Shown here: piece after piece, positions 1 through 4,928 of the stretch
Layout: each line of letters starts with the position of its first letter
Numbering within the stretch: the first letter of the stretch is position 1
NCBI GenBank assembly: GCA_002506015.1
Contig: DAWR01000130.1
Location: forward strand, 1 to 7,121
Direction of reading: 5' to 3'
Source of the DNA: Candidatus Methanogasteraceae archaeon UBA261
Lineage (GTDB): Archaea > Halobacteriota > Methanosarcinia > Methanosarcinales > Methanogasteraceae
DNA: 7,121 nucleotides
Program-made: the position numbers and the translations under genes
Notes under the pieces: generated by a model
Told to the model about the DNA's origin: nothing
Seen by the model: the letters and a program-made list of their open reading frames with translations, nothing else
The model's database searches: none

Positions 1-2
1 TT

Positions 3-479
3 GCTTATCTCTTTTACAATCAGTTGCTCTTCTTTGCTGTGGTCGGTTCAGGGAGTATGGAGCCAACACTCATGACTGGCGACCTCGTCCTGATCCAGAA
101 CATAGATTGCGAACCGCAGATAGGAGACATTATCATGTTCGATACGAATTCCGTCATGATACCGGTGATTCACAGGGTTTACAGCGTCTCTGAACAGGGG
201 TTCAGAACGAAAGGTGATGCCGTCGCCGGGTCGCGAACGGATGACTGGGTGGTCTTGGATGATCAGGTCTGCGGGGAGGGTGTAGAGATCGGCGGAGAAC
301 CAATTGTGATCAGGTCATTTGGCAGATACTTCATCGAGGAAGCGGCGGACGGCGAGACATACACAAAATACGGCAAAGAGTACGGATTCGTGAAGAAATT
401 TGTGCAGTCTGTGAGATCACTCGGGCTCGTGATCTTTATTGTATGTATCCTGATGTATATTCTCAGCGCGAAAAGATAA
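3..479 (+). CDS. Signal peptidase I, archaeal/ER type (5' end cut)
   Basis: Membrane serine protease that removes signal peptides from exported proteins on the outer face of the cell membrane. The frame is open to the window edge, so the true start and probably most of the first membrane helix lie upstream; a TTG at position 24 is only the first possible start inside the window. Numbering from that codon, the catalytic serine is Ser11 in SGSMEP. There is no lysine at the usual bacterial general-base site. Instead there is His50 in VIHRV and Asp65 in KGDAV, the Ser-His-Asp arrangement of Sec11-like archaeal and eukaryotic enzymes (MEROPS S26B). A hydrophobic C-terminal helix spans roughly residues 130-149 and ends in AKR. 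The next gene follows 27 bases downstream on the same strand. Family assignment is secure; whether this is the housekeeping enzyme or a dedicated paralogue cannot be told. Confidence 0.88.
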   Translation, partial: AYLFYNQLLFFAVVGSGSMEPTLMTGDLVLIQNIDCEPQIGDIIMFDTNSVMIPVIHRVYSVSEQGFRTKGDAVAGSRTDDWVVLDDQVCGEGVEIGGEPIVIRSFGRYFIEEAADGETYTKYGKEYGFVKKFVQSVRSLGLVIFIVCILMYILSAKR

Positions 480-506
480 AGTAGACTCGGGTTCGATCTT
501 TTGACT

Positions 507-1349
507 ATGCAACCCAGTAATCGAGAAGCAAAGAGACCCGGCATCTCGTTCAAAGAGAAGTTCGGCGTATTCTGCATGATCATAGCCTCGATCTATCTGA
601 TCTATGTCTCGATATTTCCAATTATATTCAATCTCACAGGCGATTTCAACGGATTTGATCTCGCAATCAACATAATCATCTTTATAATCGGCATAGGGGT
701 TTTGAACAGCGCGATTCTGTTTGCGCGAAGAACGATGCTCCATGCAGAGTCAATCGATCTCGCATTCGATGACTTATATCCGAGACTCGAGCCGGTACTG
801 CGCGAGGTCGCATCGGTTCAGGTCGATTTTGAGATTATGAAAGACCGACTCGATGCGATGAACCGGAACATCGAGCACTTGAGACGGCAGATCGGACCTG
901 CTGAGCCCCCTCGTGACGCAGGCAGTCTCAGCGGCACAAGCGTGACAGCATTCCTACACATAGTCCTGCTCGCAAACATCACGCTCGGAGTGTTCATATT
1001 CCTGCTTCAGGACACCCGCGGATACACCCCTTACGTCTTGACGGTTCTGTATGTGATCTGGTGGCTCACCATAACCGCCGAGTACGACCTGTGGAATGTC
1101 TCTGGCGCATGGACCTGGATATTCGTACCGATTCTATTCGTCCCGGCGATATGCATCCTGACCAACAGACTCGCAGGAAGTTACACGCTACTAGCATGGA
1201 TGGCGCTTGGGCTGGTGATCTATATCGGGTCTTATTATCTGTGGGGTAGGTATCTCATACACGAGATGCTCCCATTCGACCTGCACCACCACCCGAAGAT
1301 TGAACGCGTAAAGACGCGTTATATGGGCTGGAATCGAGAGGATAAGTAG
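507..1349 (+). CDS. Six-helix membrane protein with central helical segment, unknown function
   Basis: I do not recognise the family. The product is about 280 residues. Two hydrophobic helices (roughly residues 20-42 and 52-73) are followed by a charged, heptad-like stretch (about 79-129, with DRLDAMNRNIEHLRRQ near its end) that looks like a coiled coil. Four more helices follow (about 148-167, 175-191, 201-219 and 227-246), then a basic tail with a His-His-His cluster. The ATG at 507 was chosen; a TTG two codons earlier (501) is equally open and neither has a clear Shine-Dalgarno site. It follows the signal peptidase gene by 27 bases on the same strand, so the two may be co-transcribed and the protein may take part in export or envelope work, but that is only context. 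It is convergent with pdxT, 30 bases away. A real gene is likely because the frame is long, continuous and shows an orderly membrane topology. Confidence 0.72.
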   Translation: MQPSNREAKRPGISFKEKFGVFCMIIASIYLIYVSIFPIIFNLTGDFNGFDLAINIIIFIIGIGVLNSAILFARRTMLHAESIDLAFDDLYPRLEPVLREVASVQVDFEIMKDRLDAMNRNIEHLRRQIGPAEPPRDAGSLSGTSVTAFLHIVLLANITLGVFIFLLQDTRGYTPYVLTVLYVIWWLTITAEYDLWNVSGAWTWIFVPILFVPAICILTNRLAGSYTLLAWMALGLVIYIGSYYLWGRYLIHEMLPFDLHHHPKIERVKTRYMGWNREDK

Positions 1350-1379
1350 TAATCAACATTCCCGGCACATATCCGGAGG

Positions 1380-1946
1380 TCAGGATCGGATCATCTCCAA
1401 AAAATAATGATGCACCCGTGTATCCGCGACTATCTCCGGGTGGAATGCGAGTGCAAGCATACTATCCTGCTGTGCGGCGACCACGTACTCCCCGAACCGC
1501 GCAAGCACAGACGCATCGCTTCCGCATCGCACGATTGCTGGCGCACGGATGAAGACCGCTGGAAACGCTTTTCCGACACCCGTTATGTCAATGGATGCTT
1601 CGAATGAGTTGCACTGCCTCCCGAATGCGTTTCTTCTGACCTCGATATCCATTGCCCCGAGCAGATTCTCTTTTGCGAGGAGTATGAGACCTGCGCACGT
1701 CCCGAGTATCGGAACCTCTAATTTGATCGCATGCACAATCTCTGCGTCGATGCCTTCTCTCTGCATGAGTCGTGCAAGCGTGGTACTCTCCCCGCCCGGC
1801 AGAACGATCGCATCGCAACCAGAAACGAGTCCGCTACGCTTGATTGTGATGACCTCACCATGGCAGTCTCGCTCGGCGAGCGTGCGCTCCAGCGCGCTCA
1901 CATGTTCTGCCACGTTCCCTTGGATTGCGATGACACCGATCTTCAT
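1380..1946 (-). CDS. pdxT: Pyridoxal 5'-phosphate synthase, glutaminase subunit PdxT
   Basis: Class I glutamine amidotransferase that hydrolyses glutamine and channels ammonia to PdxS, which builds pyridoxal 5'-phosphate from ribose 5-phosphate and glyceraldehyde 3-phosphate in the cytosol. The 188-residue product has the full family length. It starts with the characteristic KIGVIAIQGN strand, has the GGEST loop at 51-55, the nucleophile Cys84 in GTCAG, and the His169/Glu171 pair in FHPE, completing the triad. The ATG at 1946 fits the family N-terminus exactly; an ATG four bases upstream is out of frame. pdxS is not in this window, so the subunits are encoded apart or pdxS lies elsewhere nearby. 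The gene stands alone on this strand, with a possible TATA element at 1972-1978 that would give an almost leaderless mRNA. Confidence 0.97.
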   Translation of the reverse strand: MKIGVIAIQGNVAEHVSALERTLAERDCHGEVITIKRSGLVSGCDAIVLPGGESTTLARLMQREGIDAEIVHAIKLEVPILGTCAGLILLAKENLLGAMDIEVRRNAFGRQCNSFEASIDITGVGKAFPAVFIRAPAIVRCGSDASVLARFGEYVVAAQQDSMLALAFHPEIVADTRVHHYFLEMIRS

Positions 1947-1971
1947 CCATCTCAGCGTCTTCTGCGAGTAT

Positions 1972-1984
1972 GGATAAACGTTTT
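1972..1984 (-). promoter_or_regulatory. Possible BRE/TATA element for pdxT
   Basis: On the minus strand the bases read AAAACG followed by TTTATCC, a plausible purine-rich BRE plus a weak TATA-like box. It lies about 26-30 bases upstream of the pdxT start codon, so transcription would begin within a few bases of the ATG. The match to a consensus box is imperfect and no other evidence supports it. Confidence 0.28.
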
Positions 1985-2023
1985 GATGAGATTGCTTGGG
2001 AACTATGTTTGGCTATGTGGAGA

Positions 2024-2055
2024 AAAACCACGAGATTTCATGAGATTGACACAAG
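2024..2055 (+). repeat. Dispersed repeat, single arm (related to the palindrome at 3067-3128)
   Basis: This 32-base stretch matches 3065-3096 at 26 of 32 positions without gaps, including the runs AAAACC, CGAGATT and AGATTGACACA. It corresponds to the left arm of the palindrome found 1 kb downstream; no matching right arm is visible here. It lies in the spacer between divergent pdxT and the DUF1599 gene. The open frame that crosses it from 1970 is therefore best read as non-coding upstream of the ATG at 2195. It could be the worn remains of a complete palindrome. Confidence 0.7.
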
Positions 2056-2194
2056 AAGAAACCACCGCGAACATTATGGGCGCAAAGTTGGTCGCAGGCA
2101 GTTGCGCGGAATTCGATGGTATCGGTGTTCCGCTGATCAGGGCGCGGTAGATGCAAACCTTTTCGATGCGAGGGGTTACATAGAGGTTGCAGAC

Positions 2195-2473
2195 ATGTCG
2201 CAAAAACCAAACACGATTGAGGAATACGACGAGATTCTCAGGGAACTCAGAGAACTGATAGTTGCGAAGAACGCTGATTACGGCGATTCGTGGAGGCAGA
2301 TGAGGCTTCCATCGATAACAGATCAGATACTCGTCAAAGTGTGCAGAATACGCAGTCTTGAGGAGTCAAAAGACGCTCCGAAAGTTTCTGAGGGGGTTGA
2401 GTCCGAATATCGGGACATTATCAATTATTGTATATTTGCGCTGATCAAATTACGCGAAGCAGAAGAGCCATGA
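2195..2473 (+). CDS. DUF1599 / nucleotide modification associated domain 1 protein
   Basis: A 92-residue all-helical protein. It carries the family signature KNADYGDSWR (residues 25-34), then MRLPSITDQI, a basic helix KVCRIRSLEE, and the closing EGVESEYRDIINYCIFALIKL with acidic residues Glu66, Glu71 and Asp74. Pfam places this family (PF07659) near MazG-like NTP pyrophosphatases, and comparative work links it to nucleotide modification; no activity is proven here. The start is the ATG at 2195: a GAGGT ribosome site lies 7 bases upstream and the family N-terminus begins here. The same frame is open back to 1970, but that part covers a dispersed repeat and does not look like protein. Its stop codon overlaps the start of the next gene (ATGA), so the two are translationally coupled. 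A house-cleaning role on nucleotides is a fair guess. Confidence 0.82.
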   Translation: MSQKPNTIEEYDEILRELRELIVAKNADYGDSWRQMRLPSITDQILVKVCRIRSLEESKDAPKVSEGVESEYRDIINYCIFALIKLREAEEP

Positions 2474-2994
2474 CCAAGTCGGAACAGGGGCGTTACATCA
2501 TCCTGGGCAGCATCGACGGCATTCTTGCGGTGCTCGGGGGTGTAATCGGGGCATCAACCGCGGGCACTCCGAACGAAGGGGTTGTACATGTGGGAATCGG
2601 TGTTGCAGTCGCGCTCGCTGTGACAAACGGCATAGGCTCGTATCTCGCAGAGAGCACGGTTGAGTACGCCAAACTGGCTGAGAAGGAGCGACCGCTCCTC
2701 CGGCGGCTGACAGGCACGAAGATCGAGAGAGTGACCAAACGAAAGATATATCTGGACTCAATCACGCACGGGGGCGCAAGTTTTGTAGGCTCTCTGGTAC
2801 CGATCGTACCGTTCATGACAATCGAGTCGAATGCGCTTGCGGTATCGATTGCGGCAAGCCTCTCAGCGCTGGTTGTGCTTGGAATTTACTCAGGAAGACT
2901 CTCAAAGCAGAACATCGTCGTGTCCGTTGTGAAGATGGTTATTCTGGGCGTTCTCGTCGTGGTGCTGGTCAGCTTGCTCGGGTGCGGGCATTGA
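2470..2994 (+). CDS. VIT1/CCC1-like membrane protein (TIGR00267-like)
   Basis: The product has 174 residues with about five membrane helices (roughly 9-29, 38-58, 100-117, 121-142 and 149-171). The first helix holds RYIILGSIDGILAVLGG, with Asp16 where VIT1/CCC1 proteins keep a conserved membrane aspartate. The loop after helix 2 is acidic then basic (AEST..E, KERP, RRL, KIERVTKRK), as in the cytosolic metal-binding segment of this superfamily. VIT1/CCC1 members move Fe2+ or Mn2+ across membranes; the short archaeal subgroup has no proven substrate. The start chosen is the ATG at 2470, overlapping the upstream stop by four bases; the open frame reaches back to 2428 but that part lies in the DUF1599 gene. 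The C-terminus carries an odd LLGCGH ending. Confidence 0.83.
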   Translation: MTKSEQGRYIILGSIDGILAVLGGVIGASTAGTPNEGVVHVGIGVAVALAVTNGIGSYLAESTVEYAKLAEKERPLLRRLTGTKIERVTKRKIYLDSITHGGASFVGSLVPIVPFMTIESNALAVSIAASLSALVVLGIYSGRLSKQNIVVSVVKMVILGVLVVVLVSLLGCGH

Positions 2995-3059
2995 TACGAA
3001 AGATTGGTAGCGGACTTGTTGCTAATCAACGTTCGCCCCCCATATAGTGTGGATATCCC

Positions 3060-3068
3060 CATATAAAA
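3060..3068 (+). promoter_or_regulatory. Possible TATA box ahead of the palindrome
   Basis: The bases CATATAAAA form a good archaeal TATA-like box. Transcription about 25 bases further on would begin inside the palindrome and run into the GxxExxY remnant. It may have been the promoter of that gene. It is a sequence match only. Confidence 0.3.
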
Positions 3069-3128
3069 CCCCGAGATTACACAAGATTGACACAGAAATC
3101 TTGTGGGAATCTGTGCAATCTCGTGGTT
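3067..3128. repeat. 62-bp imperfect palindrome (REP/MITE-like)
   Basis: The left arm 3067-3088 pairs with the right arm 3108-3128. The outer 12 bases (3067-3078 with 3117-3128) match at 11 positions. After one mismatch, four more pairs (3080-3083 with 3112-3115), one bulged A (3084) and four further pairs (3085-3088 with 3108-3111) follow. A second, competing hairpin is perfect: CACAAGATT (3080-3088) with AATCTTGTG (3097-3105) around the loop GACACAGA. The left arm recurs at 2024-2055. Elements with arms resembling accacagattacacagat are, from memory, scattered in many environmental archaeal and bacterial genomes. The element sits 88 bases ahead of a broken GxxExxY gene. Confidence 0.85.
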
Positions 3129-3215
3129 ACTGCCATAAGTTATCGGGCATGTACTGTAAGCCCAACTGCAAATGGAAAAAGACAGGATCCTCGGAGGTCC
3201 AAGGAGGAAAAACGC

Positions 3216-3326
3216 GTGATTCATTAACTGAGCGATATTTGGTGTGCAATTGAAGTTCACAAGCATCCGGGACGTGGTCTTCTTGAATTTATTTACGAAG
3301 CTCTAGGAATGGTTATGATGGATTGA
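3216..3326 (+). pseudogene. Decayed 5' fragment of a GxxExxY protein gene
   Basis: Read from the GTG at 3216 the frame gives V-I-H-stop-L-S-D-I-W-C and then AIEVHKHPGRGLLEFIYEAL, ending at a TGA at 3324. This is plainly the N-terminus of the GxxExxY family (PF13366, PD-(D/E)XK-like), whose members read close to LSD-I-G-AIEVHK-LGPGLLES-YE. Intact members have about 125 residues; here only some 36 codons remain. The fourth codon is TAA and the C-terminal part is missing. The ribosome site AAGGAGG (3201-3207) is still present 8 bases ahead of the GTG, suggesting fairly recent decay. The next gene starts 16 bases after the remnant, so the deletion may have brought the archaeosortase gene to this spot. 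Confidence 0.8.
3288..3295 (+). promoter_or_regulatory. Possible TATA box for the archaeosortase pair
   Basis: TTTATTTA lies about 48 bases upstream of the archaeosortase ATG, inside the GxxExxY remnant. Initiation about 25 bases downstream would leave a leader of roughly 25 bases. The match is modest. If real, the intact pair is driven from a promoter created within old coding DNA. Confidence 0.28.
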
Positions 3327-3342
3327 GTAGCACAGTCGTTTG

Positions 3343-3861
3343 ATGAGAAGCGCGATCACAAAAGACGACTTGATCGATTACATCAATCTGAACAAAGATG
3401 CGATAAAGTTCATCGTTTCATTCATAGCCCTCTGTACCTTTTTTTATCTGCTGTACTACTATTTCATGGATCGTTTTGCTTTTCTTGAGAATATGACCGC
3501 GTTCCTTCTTGGTTTCTTGCTGCACATCCTCGGCGTGAGCAATGTTGCGAGCGGGAACAACGTGATACTGGAAGGCTTATCGCTCAAAATCATCGATGAG
3601 TGCACAGCCATGTTCGGATCCATCGTGTACATCTCCTGCGTCCTCGCGTATCCCACTGACGCAAAGAAGAAGCTCACAGGAATTGCTCTCGGAATTCCGT
3701 CCCTCTATGCGATTAACATGGTTCGACTCGTGGTTCTCGCTTTTGTGGGGTTATGGTATCCCGAATCATTTGAGTATGTGCACACCTACCTATGGCAAAC
3801 GATCTTCATCGTCTTCGTGATCGCAATCTGGCTTATCTGGGTGGACCGGGTGGTGAAATGA
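3343..3861 (+). CDS. Short archaeosortase/exosortase family transpeptidase
   Basis: An integral-membrane cysteine transpeptidase-like enzyme that recognises a C-terminal tripartite sorting signal, cleaves it and anchors the exported protein. The 172-residue product has helices at about 22-40, 50-66, 90-102, 111-138 and 150-168. All three catalytic positions of the superfamily are visible: Cys87 in DECTAMFG, Arg128 in INMVRLV and His147 in YVHTYLWQ. It is a minimal form, much shorter than archaeosortase A, and close in size and C-terminal pattern to exosortase H; the exact subfamily cannot be set by eye. ATG 3343 was chosen; a TTG one codon earlier is possible, and the ribosome site is weak. 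Its last codons overlap the next gene (ATGA), indicating coupled translation. No protein with a sorting tail is encoded in this window, so its targets are elsewhere. Confidence 0.9.
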   Translation: MRSAITKDDLIDYINLNKDAIKFIVSFIALCTFFYLLYYYFMDRFAFLENMTAFLLGFLLHILGVSNVASGNNVILEGLSLKIIDECTAMFGSIVYISCVLAYPTDAKKKLTGIALGIPSLYAINMVRLVVLAFVGLWYPESFEYVHTYLWQTIFIVFVIAIWLIWVDRVVK

Positions 3862-4355
3862 CTGACAGGATCAAATTTCTCACAACCCTCATTGTGAGAT
3901 TCCTGGTGCTCACCTTCGTCTTCTTCCTGATCTGGATTCCTATAGGGGAGCTATATCTAACGCTTCTGGCATGGGCATCGAAGTGCGTGCTCTGGGTCAT
4001 GGGTTACCACACAACGCTGGTCACTGGTGAGGGCGCGCCGTACTTTCTGTGCCGCGGATTCGAGATTGGAATGAAGGATGCACATCTCGCGAACTTCAAC
4101 ATAATTCCCCTGATCGCGCTCATCCTTGCGACGCCGGGAGTTGATCTGATGCGAAGGGCGAAGATGCTTGTAATCGGCGTATTCGTGCTCTTCTGCATGC
4201 ATGTCATCGATTTTGTCTCACATTTCCCGATGAACTTCAGTGGTTCGGCGATCGCAGAGATCATTGTGGTATTCATGGGGGTTTGTGAGGTTGCAGTCCC
4301 GTTCGTGCTCTGGTTCGTGCTTGCGCATAAGGAGATACTCGGCAGTATTCGGTGA
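3858..4355 (+). CDS. Archaeosortase-associated membrane protein
   Basis: The product has 165 residues and about four to five membrane helices (roughly 8-29, 32-49, 80-93, 102-121 and 132-155). After a short basic start (MTDRIKF) comes a long hydrophobic stretch, an extracytoplasmic-type loop with CRGFEIG (65-71), and the segment NIIPLIALILATPG (81-94). This layout and that last motif resemble the membrane protein paired with exosortase H in bacteria, from memory and unverified. The ATG at 3858 overlaps the archaeosortase stop by four bases and has a GGTGGTGA ribosome site just upstream; an earlier in-frame start at 3792 would lie wholly inside the sortase gene and is unlikely. A role as a dedicated partner, for example in substrate binding or lipid delivery, is inferred only from the coupling. 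Confidence 0.72.
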   Translation: MTDRIKFLTTLIVRFLVLTFVFFLIWIPIGELYLTLLAWASKCVLWVMGYHTTLVTGEGAPYFLCRGFEIGMKDAHLANFNIIPLIALILATPGVDLMRRAKMLVIGVFVLFCMHVIDFVSHFPMNFSGSAIAEIIVVFMGVCEVAVPFVLWFVLAHKEILGSIR

Positions 4356-4491
4356 GGGTGTATGGGGTGGCGTGCCTGAAATCGGCACAGTCGTGGGAAC
4401 ATAGGCGCAGGTGGTCGATTATTGGATTAAAATGTAATCCCCAAAGTTGAGTTACAGAGGCGGGAAAAAAGATGCTGGAAGGTGAGATGTA
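4356..4491. other. Spacer with no recognisable content
   Basis: This is the first part of the 443-base stretch between the archaeosortase pair and the convergent operon; the rest is the hsdR remnant and a hairpin. I see no gene, tRNA or clear repeat here. It may hold further degraded hsdR or neighbouring DNA worn beyond recognition. Confidence 0.5.
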
Positions 4492-4775
4492 ATGAAGGGA
4501 CCGGCGAGCCAGAGCGGGGTGGGCGATGAAATGCTACGAACGATCGCACGAGAGCTTGTCGGCACGATTCGAAACAATCTGACGATTGACTGGACGTTAT
4601 GAGAGAGTGGTCAGATAAAGCTCAGAGTGATTGTCAAACGAATACTCCGGAAGTACGGGTATCCCCGGACAAGCAGAAAAAGGCGACAGATGCCATGCTG
4701 GAGCAGGCAGCGCTGATGTGCGATGATTGGACTGTTAAATCCCCTGGAAAAATGGAGAGTGAAATGGGGTTATGA
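4492..4775 (+). pseudogene. hsdR: Remnant of type I restriction R subunit (HsdR C-terminus)
   Basis: HsdR is the translocase/nuclease subunit of type I restriction systems, usually around 1000 residues. Only the last 80 or so codons survive. From 4522 the frame reads GDEMLRTIARELVGTIRNN then LTIDWTL, followed by an in-frame TGA (4600-4602) where the family has Arg. It continues in the same frame as ES-GQIKLRVIVKRILRKYGYP to about 4665. One base is then missing in the run of C at 4663-4666, and the sequence resumes in another frame with PDKQKKATDAMLEQAALMCDDW to about 4730, reaching a stop at 4773-4775. The same order and spacing occur at the C-terminus of DUF3387-type HsdR proteins. No hsdM, hsdS or N-terminal helicase part is present. 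The left break is uncertain; 4492 is the first in-frame ATG. Confidence 0.85.
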
Positions 4776-4779
4776 CCCC
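4748..4779 (-). terminator. Possible terminator of the oxidative-stress operon
   Basis: On the minus strand, just past the last gene of the operon, a small hairpin (GGGGT at 4775-4779 complementing 4766-4770, loop of four) is followed after 13 bases by TTTTT at 4748-4752. Archaeal termination relies mainly on T tracts, so the short T run may be the active part. The signal is weak. Confidence 0.3.
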
Positions 4780-4798
4780 CACTCAGTCTCAAAGTGCA

Positions 4799-4909
4799 TC
4801 AGTCCTTGATCTTCTCAAACGAGTCTTTGTGCTTGCAGACCGGACACTCTTCCGGCGCAGCATCAGCGTCGGTTGTATATCCACAGTTTGTACACCTATA
4901 TTCAGCCAT
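4799..4909 (-). CDS. 36-residue rubredoxin-like iron protein
   Basis: A minimal rubredoxin-type domain, MAEYRCTNCGYTTDA then a short linker to CPVCKHKDSF. Cysteines 6, 9, 22 and 25 give the C-x2-C-x12-C-x2-C spacing found in the C-terminal domain of rubrerythrins rather than the C-x2-C-x29-C-x2-C of free rubredoxins. It most likely holds one Fe(SCys)4 centre and carries single electrons to the peroxidases of the operon. A near-perfect ribosome site (AAAGGAGGTGA, 4916-4926) lies 8 bases ahead of the ATG. It is the last gene of the operon, 19 bases after the peroxiredoxin. At 36 codons it is easily overlooked, but the motif and ribosome site leave little doubt. A zinc-ribbon role cannot be excluded. 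Confidence 0.88.
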   Translation of the reverse strand: MAEYRCTNCGYTTDADAAPEECPVCKHKDSFEKIKD

Positions 4910-4915
4910 TGGTTG

Positions 4916-4926
4916 TCACCTCCTTT
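4916..4926 (-). promoter_or_regulatory. Strong Shine-Dalgarno site of the 36-residue rubredoxin-like gene
   Basis: AAAGGAGGTGA on the minus strand is an almost full complement of the 16S rRNA 3' end and lies 8 bases before the ATG. It decides the start of this very short gene and proves that it is translated independently of the peroxiredoxin before it. Confidence 0.85.
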
Positions 4927-4928
4927 GT

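Larger units (their letters stand above)
2995..3342. other. Gene-free stretch: palindromic repeat plus decayed GxxExxY gene
   Basis: This stretch of 348 bases separates the VIT1/CCC1-like gene from the archaeosortase gene. It holds a 9-base direct repeat CCCCATATA (3038-3046 and 3057-3065), a TATA-like box, a 62-bp palindrome and the remains of a GxxExxY gene, each listed separately. No intact protein gene is supported. A 34-codon open frame starting at an ATG near 3150 overlaps the remnant in another frame and shows no recognisable family. Confidence 0.75.

Noticed and set aside
1549..2150. Plus-strand frames over pdxT and its upstream region
   Set aside because: They are antisense to a clear pdxT and continue into a repeat-bearing spacer without any recognisable motif.
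1970..2194. Possible 75-residue N-terminal extension of the DUF1599 protein
   Set aside because: The family begins at the ATG at 2195, which has its own ribosome site; the upstream part crosses a dispersed repeat and reads as low-complexity basic sequence.
3038..3065. Two copies of CCCCATATA as a possible target-site duplication
   Set aside because: Both copies lie on the same side of the palindrome only 10 bases apart, so they do not flank the element.
2024..3128. The two repeat copies as a CRISPR array
   Set aside because: Only two diverged copies exist, over 1 kb apart, with genes between them and no regular spacers or cas genes.
3150..3253. Small protein gene with a CKPNC motif
   Set aside because: No ribosome site for the ATG, no known family, and it overlaps the GxxExxY remnant in a different frame.
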